Origin: Gyromitra esculenta
Taxonomy: Eukaryota > Ascomycota > Pezizomycetes > Pezizales > Discinaceae
Direction of reading: 5' to 3'
Length of the DNA: 64,000 nucleotides
NCBI GenBank assembly: GCA_038503075.1
Contig: JBCAML010000015.1
Coordinates: forward strand, 992,001-1,056,000
Positions within the stretch are counted from its first letter, which is position 1; every line of letters starts with the position of its first letter. The position numbers and the translations under genes are program-made. Below, piece after piece: positions 1 through 10,483 of the stretch. Below the pieces are notes generated by a model, which saw nothing but the letters and a program-made list of their open reading frames with translations, ran no database searches and was not told where the DNA came from.

Positions 1-2223
1 CATCCGGTGTCAAGATTCTCGACGTAACCCGTCTCCGCGGCGGCGGTCGGTACCGGTCATCCCCTTTCCGCCCCATATAATCAACTGTCCACGAGTCAAG
101 CTGCAGTGCTGTACCGCGAGTAAAACCCGATATTTCCTCATCGATACCTGCAACTTCCATACTGAAGTCTCTCCCTTCCAACCTAAAGTGTTCGATCCAT
201 ACCGGCAAGCGACGAAGAAAGTTTGGAACCTCACTTGTTCGCGCCCTACCCAGTTTATCTGGTTTGACGTTCCGATGGAACTGACCAACCATCTGCTTGA
301 TTCCCTGAACGATCTCTGGTCGAACAAGTCTGAGGGAGAAGGTCTCAAGATAGGCATTTGCTGTAACCTGGACCTCGGGAAAGGCACTAACCTGCACCCT
401 GATATCAAATGCATCTATTTGCAGGAGATCGTGTTTGTCGCCGGAAAAGGCTTGGTAGTAAAGATGGTGAGAGGTTATCCGGAAAGAGCAAGAGAGGCGA
501 TAGTGGTTTTCGCCTTCCGCCTCATGTGAGGATTCGACGACGGCGGAAATTGAAGACATGCTTGAGATGAGCATATCTGTACCTCCCGCTGCTCTTCTTT
601 CGAGATCACTTGAAGGGAGGCGTATACGAATGACAGGCTCGTGAACCGAAAAATTTATGCTTGCCTTTGGTAGAAGCTTTGAAATAAAGGAAGTTTTTCC
701 TGCGGACCCTGACGAAGATTTACGTGATTTTGTTTGCATGAATGCCAACACAATGGGTAAGTGTCTAGGCTCAAGATCGATTGACGGGGAAGTGACCACC
801 ATATTAGCAAAGAGGAGATTTGCATTGATATCGGGGTTTGAATTCTCAACAAGTTGGATCATTTTGGAGGGGAGGGTTGTTTTGGTTGTCATCGTAACCA
901 TTGGGATATATATAATCTTATCCTGACGGATGCCATCGTCGACACTGACAGAGAGTGAAATTGCAGCCAGGAGGGCTTGATGTGCGATATCCTCAGACGA
1001 GAAATACCTATACGAACCATTATCAGCAAACTGTCATTACAAATAGGGGGTAGATGTACGTACATTCGATGTGCAGGCGACCTTTGATCAAGACGATGCA
1101 CATCCATTCCCAGCTCCTTCATACCTACCACAACCTTCAGAGGCTTCCCGGAGGGCTGTATCCGCGTGACGGTCTTCGAAATAACAAGGTATCCAATAGC
1201 AAACTGTAGTTCCTTCACACCCTTCAGCAAAGACTGCATGAACTCTCTCGACTCCATCGGTATCTCTGCCAATTTCTCGGGCTGGTTTCCCGGCAACGAC
1301 GAGGCCAGCTCTTCCACAAGTGTACCCAAGTTCGTCCCCAGAGCTTTCGTTTTCAATTTCCGCCCATTAGGCCTCTTCATTGCGCGTAGTTTCGCCCAGC
1401 ACCCAAGGATCTGGTCACATGGCAGATTGATCCTACCGAACTTGACTGATATCGCTGCGTCTCGGATTCCGTCCGCCTCTTCCTCCAAAACACCATAGAC
1501 GTTGAACATGCAGTGGTCCATAATCTCCACCGGGTCCTTTTTCTTGTCATGGAAGAACAGCATACTCCTGGCGTTGAACATCCACTCAACAGGTTTTTGG
1601 TTTTCCTTGAGATCAGTACAATGATCAAACATTCGATTCCGGTCTGCTGTTTTTTGCCGCGTATCAAGCATAGTCGTCATGCTTCCGATTTGGATGTTCC
1701 CTACATCGGATATCATCAGACTTGTGTTGGTAAACACGATATCTACCATCTGCAACCACTTGACCAGTTTATGGAGTTTCTTGAGCTTCTCCCGTAGTTT
1801 TTGAACCCCCTCCCATGCCCGGCTTTTCTGGGGAATTGCCGGAGCAGCCACCGCGTTGCTCCCTCTCCTCAGCGTATCTTTCCTAGCCCGTGGCTTTGTA
1901 GTTCGGCAGTCCGTGTTGTCCGCTTCCGTGTCTTCTTCCTCCATCTTCTTCAAATCCACCGACACCTGTGAATCCGATACAACGATACTGATCCACGTGG
2001 GTTGAGCGAACGTCGGCCTATGCAGTAGCAGCCCCAACTTCCGTACCTCTAGTCTGACGCCATCCGTGGGTTCATAGCTTATCCGCTTAAATGATAGGTA
2101 CCCAATCCGTTGAACCGAGACCCCCGTGAGTATCCGTAGGATGGCGAAGAGAACGAAAGTAGCTAGGTATACGACTACCACGACAGCTAACAAGAATGTC
2201 GGAAAGTGATACGCGGTAGCCAT
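1..2223 (-). CDS. FMP27: Fmp27/BLTP2 (Hobbit/SABRE) bridge-like lipid transfer protein, N-terminal part
   Basis: Start ATG is at 2223; the gene continues past the left edge, so only about 722 N-terminal residues are visible of a family usually well over 2,000. Residues ~9-33 form a hydrophobic membrane anchor (FLLAVVVVVYLATFVLFAIL), followed by a conserved block with LGLLLHRPTFAQPTW that is typical of fungal Fmp27. One 56-nt intron (1008-1063, GTACGT...GTATAG, branch TGCTGAT) splits an ATG codon; after it the frame stays open to base 1 and includes the conserved LDSWTVDY-type segment. The family forms rod-like tubes that carry lipids between ER and plasma membrane; that role is from the family, not from this sequence. 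Downstream exons and the C-terminal half are outside the window. The 5' flank holds a TCCTTC-rich microsatellite (about 2281-2320). Confidence 0.85.
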
Positions 2224-3197
2224 TGCAGCACTATATTTCTCTCTCTTTTGGTGTCAATTCCCAAGGGTGGTGGTGGGTTCCTCCTCCTCCTTCTCCTTCT
2301 CCTTCTCCTTCTTCGTCCTCTTGAAGGACCGGTGGTCCGCTTCGCGTGCGGGAAACGCCTGGTGTCTTTGAAGTGGATGTTATGATTCGTATTATAAGCT
2401 AGGGTTCATAGTTGGTGTATGATATAGAAAATGTATTCCCAGAGTGTGATAAACAGAGTCTGGGGGGGGTGTTGTGGCGTGTGGTGTTTGTCAGGGAGGC
2501 TCGAAAGTGTCAAAGTGGTTGCTATGAGGGTACCTAGGAACCGGGCCGGAAGTTGTACAGATCTAAATTCCGATGCGCGGACCCCAGCATGCAGGGGAAA
2601 GACGGAAGAAAGGAAGCTGGGAAATAAAAAAATAAAATAAACAGAGCTAAAATGAAACAGGTATGTACTCTACTCTATCGAACAGCCGAAGAATTCTGCC
2701 CGAGAACCCGCTTTGCGTCGAAGCTTCTGTGCGAGGTGAGAGAGTGCTACATAACACAAGTAGCCTCAACGGGTATTTATTACAGTGCAAGCTCCACGCT
2801 GACTGCCACCACGAACGCGAAATCCCCCCTCTCTGCGCAGACTGCATGCACCTGCACCCTTTTCTCTTCCGTGTCGTTTGCTTCGCACATCGCTCATGTT
2901 TAGTGCGCAGAGCACGTCGAGTGGCAGTGTCCGCAATACTCGCATGGCGTTCTAGATGAAAAGCTTTTTCGCTCTTCAACACCCTTTCTACTCTACCGCA
3001 AGGAGACAAGCTTCTCAACCAGTGTTGATGTCCACCGTTGAGGCTGTGAGCCTCGCGTGCACATCTCGCCGTCTTGGCGCCATCGTGGTTCATCCCGAGG
3101 TGTAAGGTTACTTGAGCCTCCCTCTCCCGGTTTTGCAGGGAAAGATGATCTTCGGTTGAGCTGGCCGCTAACAAAATCTTTGCCATGGAGATACGTA
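2224..3197. other. Intergenic, no gene recognised
   Basis: This is the upstream side of FMP27. It starts with a CT-rich (TCCTTC)n microsatellite at about 2281-2320. A 179-codon minus-strand open frame (2647-3186) has low-complexity, Arg/Ser/Cys-rich content and no recognisable motif; I do not call it a gene. Confidence 0.5.
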
Positions 3198-3367
3198 CAG
3201 TACCAAAAAATGGGGTGGATCTACTACCGTATTTTTAGAAAATGCTGGATTAATTCTGCAGCGCTGCTGCATTTGCTGACAAATCCCGTAGCGTTACGGA
3301 GTTAATACAGCATTTTTTAGAATACCGTAAAAATGCTGCACCAATCACACCCCCCTTTTTGGCACTG
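3198..3367. mobile_element. 170-bp MITE with mariner-like ends (TA duplication)
   Basis: The two ends are inverted repeats of about 45 bp beginning CAGTACCAAAAAATGGGG on the left and, on the opposite strand, CAGTGCCAAAAAGGGGGG on the right. Both continue into a shared ACGGTATT/ACCGTATT block. The element is flanked by TA on each side (3196-3197 and 3368-3369), the target duplication of Tc1/mariner-type transposons. There is no coding capacity, so this is a non-autonomous element. Confidence 0.75.
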
Positions 3368-3373
3368 TAGATG

Positions 3374-4505
3374 TACTACGGGTGTAGGGGTAAGTGATGC
3401 AAAGTGGCGGTGCTGCGGGTACGCAAGCACCAGCCTTCACTTACAAAATGTGCCCAAAATCACTATCATGACGAAGTTAATAAAAGGAAGGAAACCATAC
3501 AAAGATAGAAGATACAAGAATGATTGAAAATCGCTGTAATAACTGGTGTGAAGAAGAGTTTGGTTTAGACCTAGGGCACCGCCGCTTTGAATCACTTATC
3601 CCTACACCCGTACATGTAGTACTGCTGGTACAGACATAGGTCTGGTGACAAGTGGCGGTGCGAGTAATATTTACTGATTTCCCTCTCCCCTCCACAACTA
3701 CATACACCCAAGACAGCCGGCTAGTTGACACTATTCAAGAATGCTTCTATTGAATATTAAGCCAGTTTTCTGGTAGAAGCATCGAATTCAAGCGGGCTTG
3801 AGTCTTGAGAAAAGAGCTGCACCGCCACCTGTCATCAGACTTACCCTGCGACCGTAGTAGAGTACCTACTAGAGTGAGAGATCCCAGTTTCTTCTTCCCT
3901 CCACAACTCCCTGATAAGCATGGCAAATGAATCAAGAATGCTAGGTGCTGAACACCAAACCAAGCTAGCTAGAAAAAGTATGGAATTCCAGTGAGCTTGA
4001 TTTAGTTTCGGCCCAAGTACCGTATATCTCCAAAAGAAGAGCCCGGGCCTATTCCAAAAATCCTAGCTAAAAACACTCGCCAGGTAAGTAGTTCCTATGT
4101 CTTATTCGGAGCGATGGATGGCGTTGGATGGCAAAGACGACATCAAATTTTTTTTAGGACCAATCATATAGATTCGTTTAACAACACCTACGACAGCCAT
4201 CACCATCTTATTTTTGTATTTTGGCCTGGATTTTTGGAATAGCCCCGGGCTCTTCTTTTGGAGATATACAGTACTACGGGTGTCGGGGTAAGTCTGTGGA
4301 CAGGTCGCGGTGCGAGCAAGAGATGTTGATTATTCTTCCTCTCCACAACTCCCTGAGAGGCCTGATAAAACCGCTTTACGGATTAAGAGTGCTATGTATT
4401 AGATACCAACGTAAATTAGTTGGCAAAATGATGAAATTCAAACGAGTTTGAACCCCCGGGAAGAGAGTTGCACCACCTCCTGTCCACAAACTTGCCCTAG
4501 CACCC
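3374..4505. repeat. Cluster of four related ~230-250 bp inverted-repeat elements (MITE family)
   Basis: A terminal motif CTACGGGTGTAGGGGTAAGT...GTGGCGGTGC recurs in both orientations. Copy A spans about 3374-3613, copy B about 3612-3862, copy C about 3862-4019 (its right part cut by the nested 252-bp element), and copy D about 4273-4505. Copies B, C and D also share an interior CTCCACAACT(CCCTGA) block and a GAATTC(A)AGCG/GAGCTTGA block, so they are one family in a head-to-tail row. Divergence between copies suggests age. No transposase reading frame is present. Confidence 0.7.
4020..4271. mobile_element. 252-bp MITE with ~45-bp terminal inverted repeats, nested in the cluster
   Basis: The left arm (4020-4064) and right arm (about 4227-4271) are near-perfect reverse complements, sharing GTATATCTCCAAAAGAAGAG and then the GCCCGGG and CTATTCCAAAAATCC blocks. 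Both sides are flanked by TA (4018-4019, 4272-4273), consistent with a Tc1/mariner or pogo-like insertion. It interrupts copy C of the surrounding inverted-repeat family and abuts copy D, so it is younger than that row. No protein is encoded. Confidence 0.75.
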
Positions 4506-5175
4506 GTAGTGCACTAGCCACCAGCACGCAGAGCGCGCAGTATGCCACAAGAACCGAGGGAGTAGACTCCAGTATAGCCTCAAATAACTCGAACCTCCCA
4601 TAGTCGCCTACCTATGTTAGCTAGATATTCAAACACAAATTGCCAACAAGCCCGTAAGATTTGCTCCCTTGGACACCTACCTACGGGCTACAGAAGCGTG
4701 TTAAATCATGAAACATCACTCGGCTCCTAATATACAGCGCCCATAATCACATAGGAGTCACAAACACGAAACGAAAAAAAAAGCAATAAACGAACGTCAA
4801 AAAAGTAAACACCTTTCTTGCATCGATAGAAGCAACTGGCCGAGGATAGCTGCAGATGCACGACTAGAAATCTCTAGCACACGGCAGATAAGCAGAATAG
4901 GTGATGTGAAATTGTGGACCACAAAAGCAATATGATTAGGTCAAACCCTAGCACGTGATTCGGTGGTCGTCTGATTCTGGTAATATACCCAATGAAATAA
5001 AAACTGTTTTTGATGGGACGGGTAGGTTATAGCTATAAGAGTATATAGATATCGTATTTACAGAGGTACTAGGCACAGAAAATGAGTCGCGCCTTGAATA
5101 AACTTATGGTCCTTTTGGGCATAAATCTTGGTTGTTTAGGGTGCCTACAGGCATCTCTAGCGGTAATTGATAAAT
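4506..5175. other. Intergenic, nothing recognised
   Basis: About 670 bases between the MITE cluster and the stop codon of the small membrane-protein gene. AT-rich, without long open frames, repeats or RNA genes that I can identify; part may be the 3' UTR of the minus-strand gene. Confidence 0.5.
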
Positions 5176-6028
5176 TCATCGATCTTTCTTTGCCTTCTCC
5201 TGATCTTGTTTCATCCTCTCCAGCCTCTCGATTTCTTCGTTGGTGAGAGCCAGATCAGCCTCCAAAACCAAGAGTTTTTTCTGAAGAAGGTTCTCATATT
5301 CCTCGGCCGTTAGCTTCGTGACGGGGCTCAACCTTGAACGCATGGCACGGTCCCAAAAATTTGGTCCGCCTGTACTTCCCCTCTGTTGGCTTTCGGCTAC
5401 GGACTGGGAGTGGCGAGCGTCGGCGATGTTGTAGGCGGACTGGCCAGCGAGGCCGACAAGGCCCCAAACTATTGCGCCGGGGACGACAGAACGGGGTTTA
5501 CCTGGAGGTGAGAGAAAAAGGTAGTTAGTATTAGGATAAGGATATTGTGTAGGCCTTTCCGGGGTAAAGCTTTCATACCCGTTAAAAGTGCAACAAAGCT
5601 CCCAGCGAGAGCCCCAGAGGCACCACTCACATATGCTTTCTCTCGTGGCCGAGGCGGTGGTGCCTCAGGGTCCCGCAAAGCTCGGAGCATAGTTGCTCTG
5701 GTAGCTGCAAGGAATATAGTTAGGTCCAGGCCCGCACCCTTTTCGCAGGTCACGGAGGAGACCACACACCCCAAAATGACGTGCCGAGAACGGCACAATT
5801 AACTCCGGTGAGTATTGAGAACAGCCCTACGGTCTGGCTTCCTCGTAGAATGCCGCCTACACCGCCCACTACCATACCCGCCACGCCTATTCCGCCGTAC
5901 AGAAAAAAGTAAGCCCGTGAGCGATGCTTGATACGTGCGCCGAGCGAGTGTTAAGACGGACCGGTTACTGCACCCACCTTGAGGGCAGGGCTGAGGACTG
6001 GATCGGGGATGTCTGTTGGCAGCTGCAT
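5176..6028 (-). CDS. Small multi-pass membrane protein with Gly-rich helices and C-terminal coiled coil
   Basis: Four exons (6028-5978, 5926-5770, 5704-5579, 5501-5176) give about 219 residues. The introns are 51, 65 and 77 nt with good donors, a CTTAAC branch in intron 1 and CCTAACT in intron 2, and the phases agree. The protein starts MQLPTDIPDPVLSPALK, then has Gly-rich hydrophobic segments (GVAGMVVGGVGGIL, SGASGALAGSFVALL, GAIVWGLVGLAGQ) separated by a polar loop with a PPPRPREK motif. It ends in a charged helix (EEYENLLQKKLLVLEADLAL...) likely to be a coiled coil. The Gly spacing recalls Tim17/22/23-type mitochondrial inner-membrane proteins, but I cannot assign it firmly. The start was chosen as the first ATG joining the conserved-looking N-terminus to intron 1. 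Confidence 0.7.
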
Positions 6029-6867
6029 GGCAGTCTGTTTGTGTGATTACCGAGGAGAGATGGTTTGAATCCGGAATTGAGGGGGGGATTGAAGGAGTAA
6101 GAGGGTGGTAATTGGCGTTTGTTGATCTGATGTGGGAGTTTGGTGGTGGTGGTGGTGGTGGTGGTTTAAGTCCTACAGACGGGGGGTTTCTAACCCCAAC
6201 CCTAGGCTGTTGGCAAACTCCTGGTGGCCTGTAAAATTCTGCAAGTTGGCTGTTCAAAACAGTCTCGTCGCTTTTTATCGATTTGGTGTGCAGATGTTTT
6301 TGATCCGAGACGCCATACATGTGAGCTTCTGTCCCAGACAGGCAGATAGATGTATTCCCAGCTGCTGTATGTTATCCAAGCACCGGCAGAGGGATGTAGG
6401 ATATACATATGTATGTGTGCAGCAGACGCAGTTGGTCCAGAAGCGAGCCACATAGATTCATGCAAGTTAGGGTTATCGCCGTCTGGTCTTACTTTTTTTC
6501 TTCGTCTCTCTCGTCCGGCTGCCTGCCTTACTCTCTCGCTCGCTGCCTCGTCCTGGTCTAGTCCGTCTTCTGCAACGTCGTCTCCCACAACCACAACATC
6601 GTCCTCTATCTGCCAATTCTTTTTCTTCCCTTCTTCTCTCGCCCAGAGAACTACCGCCCTGCTCTGCTCTGCTCTGCCCCTCCCCCCTCCCCGCTTCCAC
6701 TCCTCTTCTCGTCTCGTCTCGTCTCGTCTCGCTGCCTCAACCTCAAATCAATCCAATCCCCCAACACCACCAGTCTCTGCTAAAGGATCTCGCTCCCTTT
6801 AGCTTACCAGTTCCCTTGACAGCAAACGCGCTTTCCTTTTTAGAGCGCGTTCGCTGCCCTCGCAATC
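6029..6867. other. Shared upstream region of the membrane-protein gene (-) and TIF3 (+); microsatellites
   Basis: The region holds a (GGT)n run at about 6139-6165, a CT-rich stretch from about 6480, and a (CTCGT)n run near 6708-6735 close to the TIF3 start. The CT-rich tract is typical of fungal 5' UTRs of highly expressed translation genes. Open frames here are low-complexity and are not called. Confidence 0.5.
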
Positions 6868-8937
6868 ATGGGTACGCACGCATTGACATCTCATCCCCCC
6901 TCCACCCCACACCGCCCCGCTCCCGCTCCCTGCCAGGCACCACCGCCAACCATCCCCCCTCGTGAATTGATAGCCATGAATCTTAATATTTATACTAACG
7001 ATATATTGCAGCACCTCCTAAAAATAAGAAAGTAACGATGAGCCTCGGAGATTTCCTCACTGATGAGTGTATGTCGCTGCACTTCCCCCCCCAAACCCTG
7101 AATTCCTGCATGGGATTGATGGAAAATGGCTCTTGCTTCATCTCTAGAGTGGTGCTAATTTTATGCTATATAGCTCTTGGCTCCTGGGCTGATGAAATGG
7201 AAGATATGCCTGCTGCCCGTATGTACTAACCTAAATTTTACTTTTTATATGTACATTTTCAATGTTTCTTTGGTTTGTCTAGCAGAGGCTGATCTAGGTC
7301 AAAGCCTCTGGTCAGTTTAACAGTGTCATGGTGTGATTCTTATTTTTGATCGATCAATGCTGACATTCTCCGTTAGAATCCCGTGGACCTACCGGGTATG
7401 CTCGCCGTGAGTATGGTGATTCTGGTTCCGGCGGCCGCGATTTCGGTGGTTTCTCCAGAAGTATGTTTTCTTGTTATCCTCCTGGTGGTCAGGATCTAAT
7501 GCTTTTCCTGCAAAGACGACCGTGACGAGCGTTTTCCCCCTCGCGAGCAGCTTCCTATTCCCGACAAGCCTCCCTATACAGCCCATGTCGGCAATCTTTC
7601 TTTTGATGTCTCGGAGAACGAGATCTCCGACTTTTTCTCCCAGTGCGATGTCATGAGCGTAAGGCTTGTTCGCGATAAAATTGAAGATCGCCCCAAGGGT
7701 TTCGGATATGTCGAATTTAATTCCAAGACTGGATTGATCGCGGCCATGGAGCTGAATGGAGCCCAACTCTCTGGCAGAAACGTCAGGATTAACGTTGCTG
7801 ATCCACGTAATACACCCGGACCTCTTACATTAAATTACGGGTGTGGATAGACTAACGCTCAAAATAGCGAAGGATCGCGGTGATGAACGTACTTTAGGAG
7901 AATGGCGTCGCACTGGTCCTCTCCCCGCCCTCGAAGGTCCCCCTCGCCGAGGTAGCGAACGCGGTGATCGTGGTGGCTTTGGTGACCGTGGTGACCGTGA
8001 TCGCTTGGGTAGTGAATCTGGAGACCGCGAGCGTCGTCAAAGTGCATACGAATCATCCGACAGGGTACGCGGCTTGGATAAATGGGAACGCACTGGACCT
8101 CTTCCGCCTTCGACTCCTACCGGTAGTGAGCATGGTAGCCGTCCTCGTAGCGGTGACCGCAGTGAACGCGGTGAGCCGCGCGAATTTAGGAGGCGCTCTC
8201 CAGCGCCAGCTGGTGCTGAGGGGTCTTCAAGGAGAGAATACCGTGAACGCCCAACTCTTGATAGACAACCAACTGCCCCGGAAAGGGATAACGAATGGCG
8301 TAGAGGTGCCCGTCCGGATCCCCCACCCGTTCAGAGAACTGCTACTGCACCGTCAAGCCCAATTGCCCAGCAAACCACCCGTCCTAGACTAGAGCTCAAG
8401 AAGCGCAGTGAACACCCCGTTGAACCAGCTCTAGCTTCAGCCACCAGCGATTCTTCCAGTAAGCCGAATCCTTTCGGTGCTGCTAGGCCTATCGATACTT
8501 TTCAAAGAGAGAAAGAGGTTGAGGAGAAGAGGCTCGCTGCTGTTGCTGCTAGAAAAGCTAAGGAGGAGAAGGCTAGGGAGGAGCGAGCTAAGGAGGAGAA
8601 GAAAACCCGTCCTACTGCTATGAGTGAGGGTGATAGGAGTGGAGCTGCAACGCCAACCGGTGCCAAGAACTTTGCTCTTTTGAGGAGAGCATCCGGAGCC
8701 ACCGAAGGCACTACCGCGGAGGGCGAGGCGGATGAAGAAGTGGCTCTAGCTTCTGCTGCCGCTCCAAAAAAGAAGGAAGAAGTGGTGGAAGTCAGACCCT
8801 CTAAGGTGGGGACGGCTAGTTGGCGAAAAGCGGAGCCAAAAGAGGCTAATACTGAGGAGGCTGCAGACGGATGGTCCACTGTATCGACTAAGAAGGGCCG
8901 CGGTGCGAATGGCGGTAGAGTACCAGTAGCTCCCTAG
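6868..8937 (+). CDS. TIF3: Translation initiation factor eIF4B (Tif3)
   Basis: The ATG at 6868 is followed after one base by an intron. Exon 2 (7012-7068) gives PPKNKKVTMSLGDFLTDE and exon 3 (7174-7218) SLGSWADEMEDMPAA, the hallmark eIF4B N-terminus. Then come 7377-7460 (RG-rich), 7516-7806 (an RRM with VGNLSFDVSENEI as RNP2 and KGFGYVEF as RNP1) and 7868-8937. The last exon carries repeated WxRTGPLP units (EWRRTGPLP, KWERTGPLPP), matching the repeats of yeast Tif3. It ends in a Lys/Glu-rich helix and a Trp-containing tail (DGWSTVSTKKGRG). The role, from the family, is to stimulate eIF4A/eIF4F in mRNA scanning. A small extra exon between 7267 and 7290 is possible; both versions keep frame. 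Length is about 516 residues without it. Confidence 0.9.
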
Positions 8938-10483
8938 AGATCTTGATAAAAAGGACAATTTTTTTGCTCTCTTCTCTCTTCTTTTGTGAATTTTCTTTTT
9001 TTGGAATAACAAAGTTAGAGCGTTGGGGTTATTTCATGTCCTTTTGCTTTTTTTTCCCCGCACGTATTCTTGGATTCCTGTCACTTCTCCAAAAGCTTTC
9101 CCCAGTTCACTTCCTGTCGGTATTCCCCCCACTCTATTTCCTCTTGCCTGCCTAAAAGAATTGCGACGTTGGAATGAATTTATCGAATTTCTCTTTTTCT
9201 CCTTTTCTTTCTTTGTGTTTGGGATGGCTTTTACATGTTCTATTTTTTCCGACTGAGGGGCGAAAAAGGGGAGAAAGGAAGCACGTGTATGTATTTCTTT
9301 TCTTCTACGAATCTCCCACCTGTTTTTTCTTCTTTCTCGCTGTGCGGAGTGTTACGTTAGAGTTAATTATCGTGGGAGGTCGCACCGAGTATTGAATTGA
9401 CATCTAACTATCTGCAACGAGGGGAGAAAAGAAATATCAAAAATTTTAAAAAAATTACTTCCCGAGTTCCCTAGCTTGCGTGTGCCCCATGAGATATTTT
9501 ACACTCCCATGAGATATCGTTTTTGTAGTTTGCCCTCGTTTTAATTTTAGGAGCGAATTTAAGGCAGACGTCTACCACTCCATATCCACTTTTTGAAGTG
9601 TCATACATCCTGGGGCGAAGCGCCTCCCTCCTCTTACTTTGTTTGGTTTGAAGAGTTTCCTAACTCTCTGAGTTTTGACCTATACCGGGATTTTGATCAC
9701 TAGGCCTTCGACATATTTGCTATTGTGAGGGCGGTGAGTCGAAGATTGGATATCTCTTAGCAACACATCGTACTGCCGCTATGAGCTATATCACCGCACC
9801 TGTGATTTAATCACGGTATATCACTCGCTCGCAGCTAATCTTTGGGCTTGTTTGTTTGTCTGCTTATTCATTAGGTACAACTATTGTTAGGGCTTTTTGG
9901 CAATAACAATAGTAGTAATGTTTCATACTCGCATGCACCGTAGGTTATGGCGACAATGCTCTTTGGGATCTAGCCGACGTTTTCTTTATTGTTGCTGTTT
10001 ATTCATTAGGTACATTCAACCCGAAGGTTATGGTACTCGCGTTTTCTTTATTTATTTAATATTGGGCAACGGCTTATTTCAAGAAAAGTCTGTACAATAC
10101 ACCCAAGACCTTAACTGGACTTATTTTTTAGCAAAGTAAAACTGTCTGGTTAGGGTTTATATATCGCAAATATTATGTTAATCGAAAGGTAAACCTCTAT
10201 CATCTGCTGTGGAAATATAAAATCAATGGTGAGTATTATATCGATATATGATCCATTTCTGTCCCATTGTATCCCCTATTCTTCTATTCCGCCCTACTAG
10301 AAAAGCATATAAGCTTAGACTTGAGGGTATGTGTGGTTGACTTTGTTGGTCAGATTCGGATAGGGCATGAAAGCAAAACCATGAACCTTTTTCTTGTCGA
10401 ATATCGCTTCGAGCAGATCTATTGTACTCTGTGGCATTTATACGTTCTTGGAAATAAAAAAATAATTGACATAGTAGGAGTTA
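8938..10483. other. Convergent intergenic region, nothing recognised
   Basis: About 1.5 kb between the stop codons of TIF3 (+) and TRM3 (-). T-rich stretches right after 8938 are likely TIF3 3' UTR. A short phrase TTTATTCATTAGGTACA-like occurs near 9865 and again near 10000. No coding, RNA or transposon feature was identified. Confidence 0.5.

Noticed and set aside
2647..3186. 179-codon minus-strand open frame
   Set aside because: Composition is Arg/Ser/Cys/His-rich, with no domain, no introns and no conserved-looking block; it overlaps plus-strand frames of similar length.
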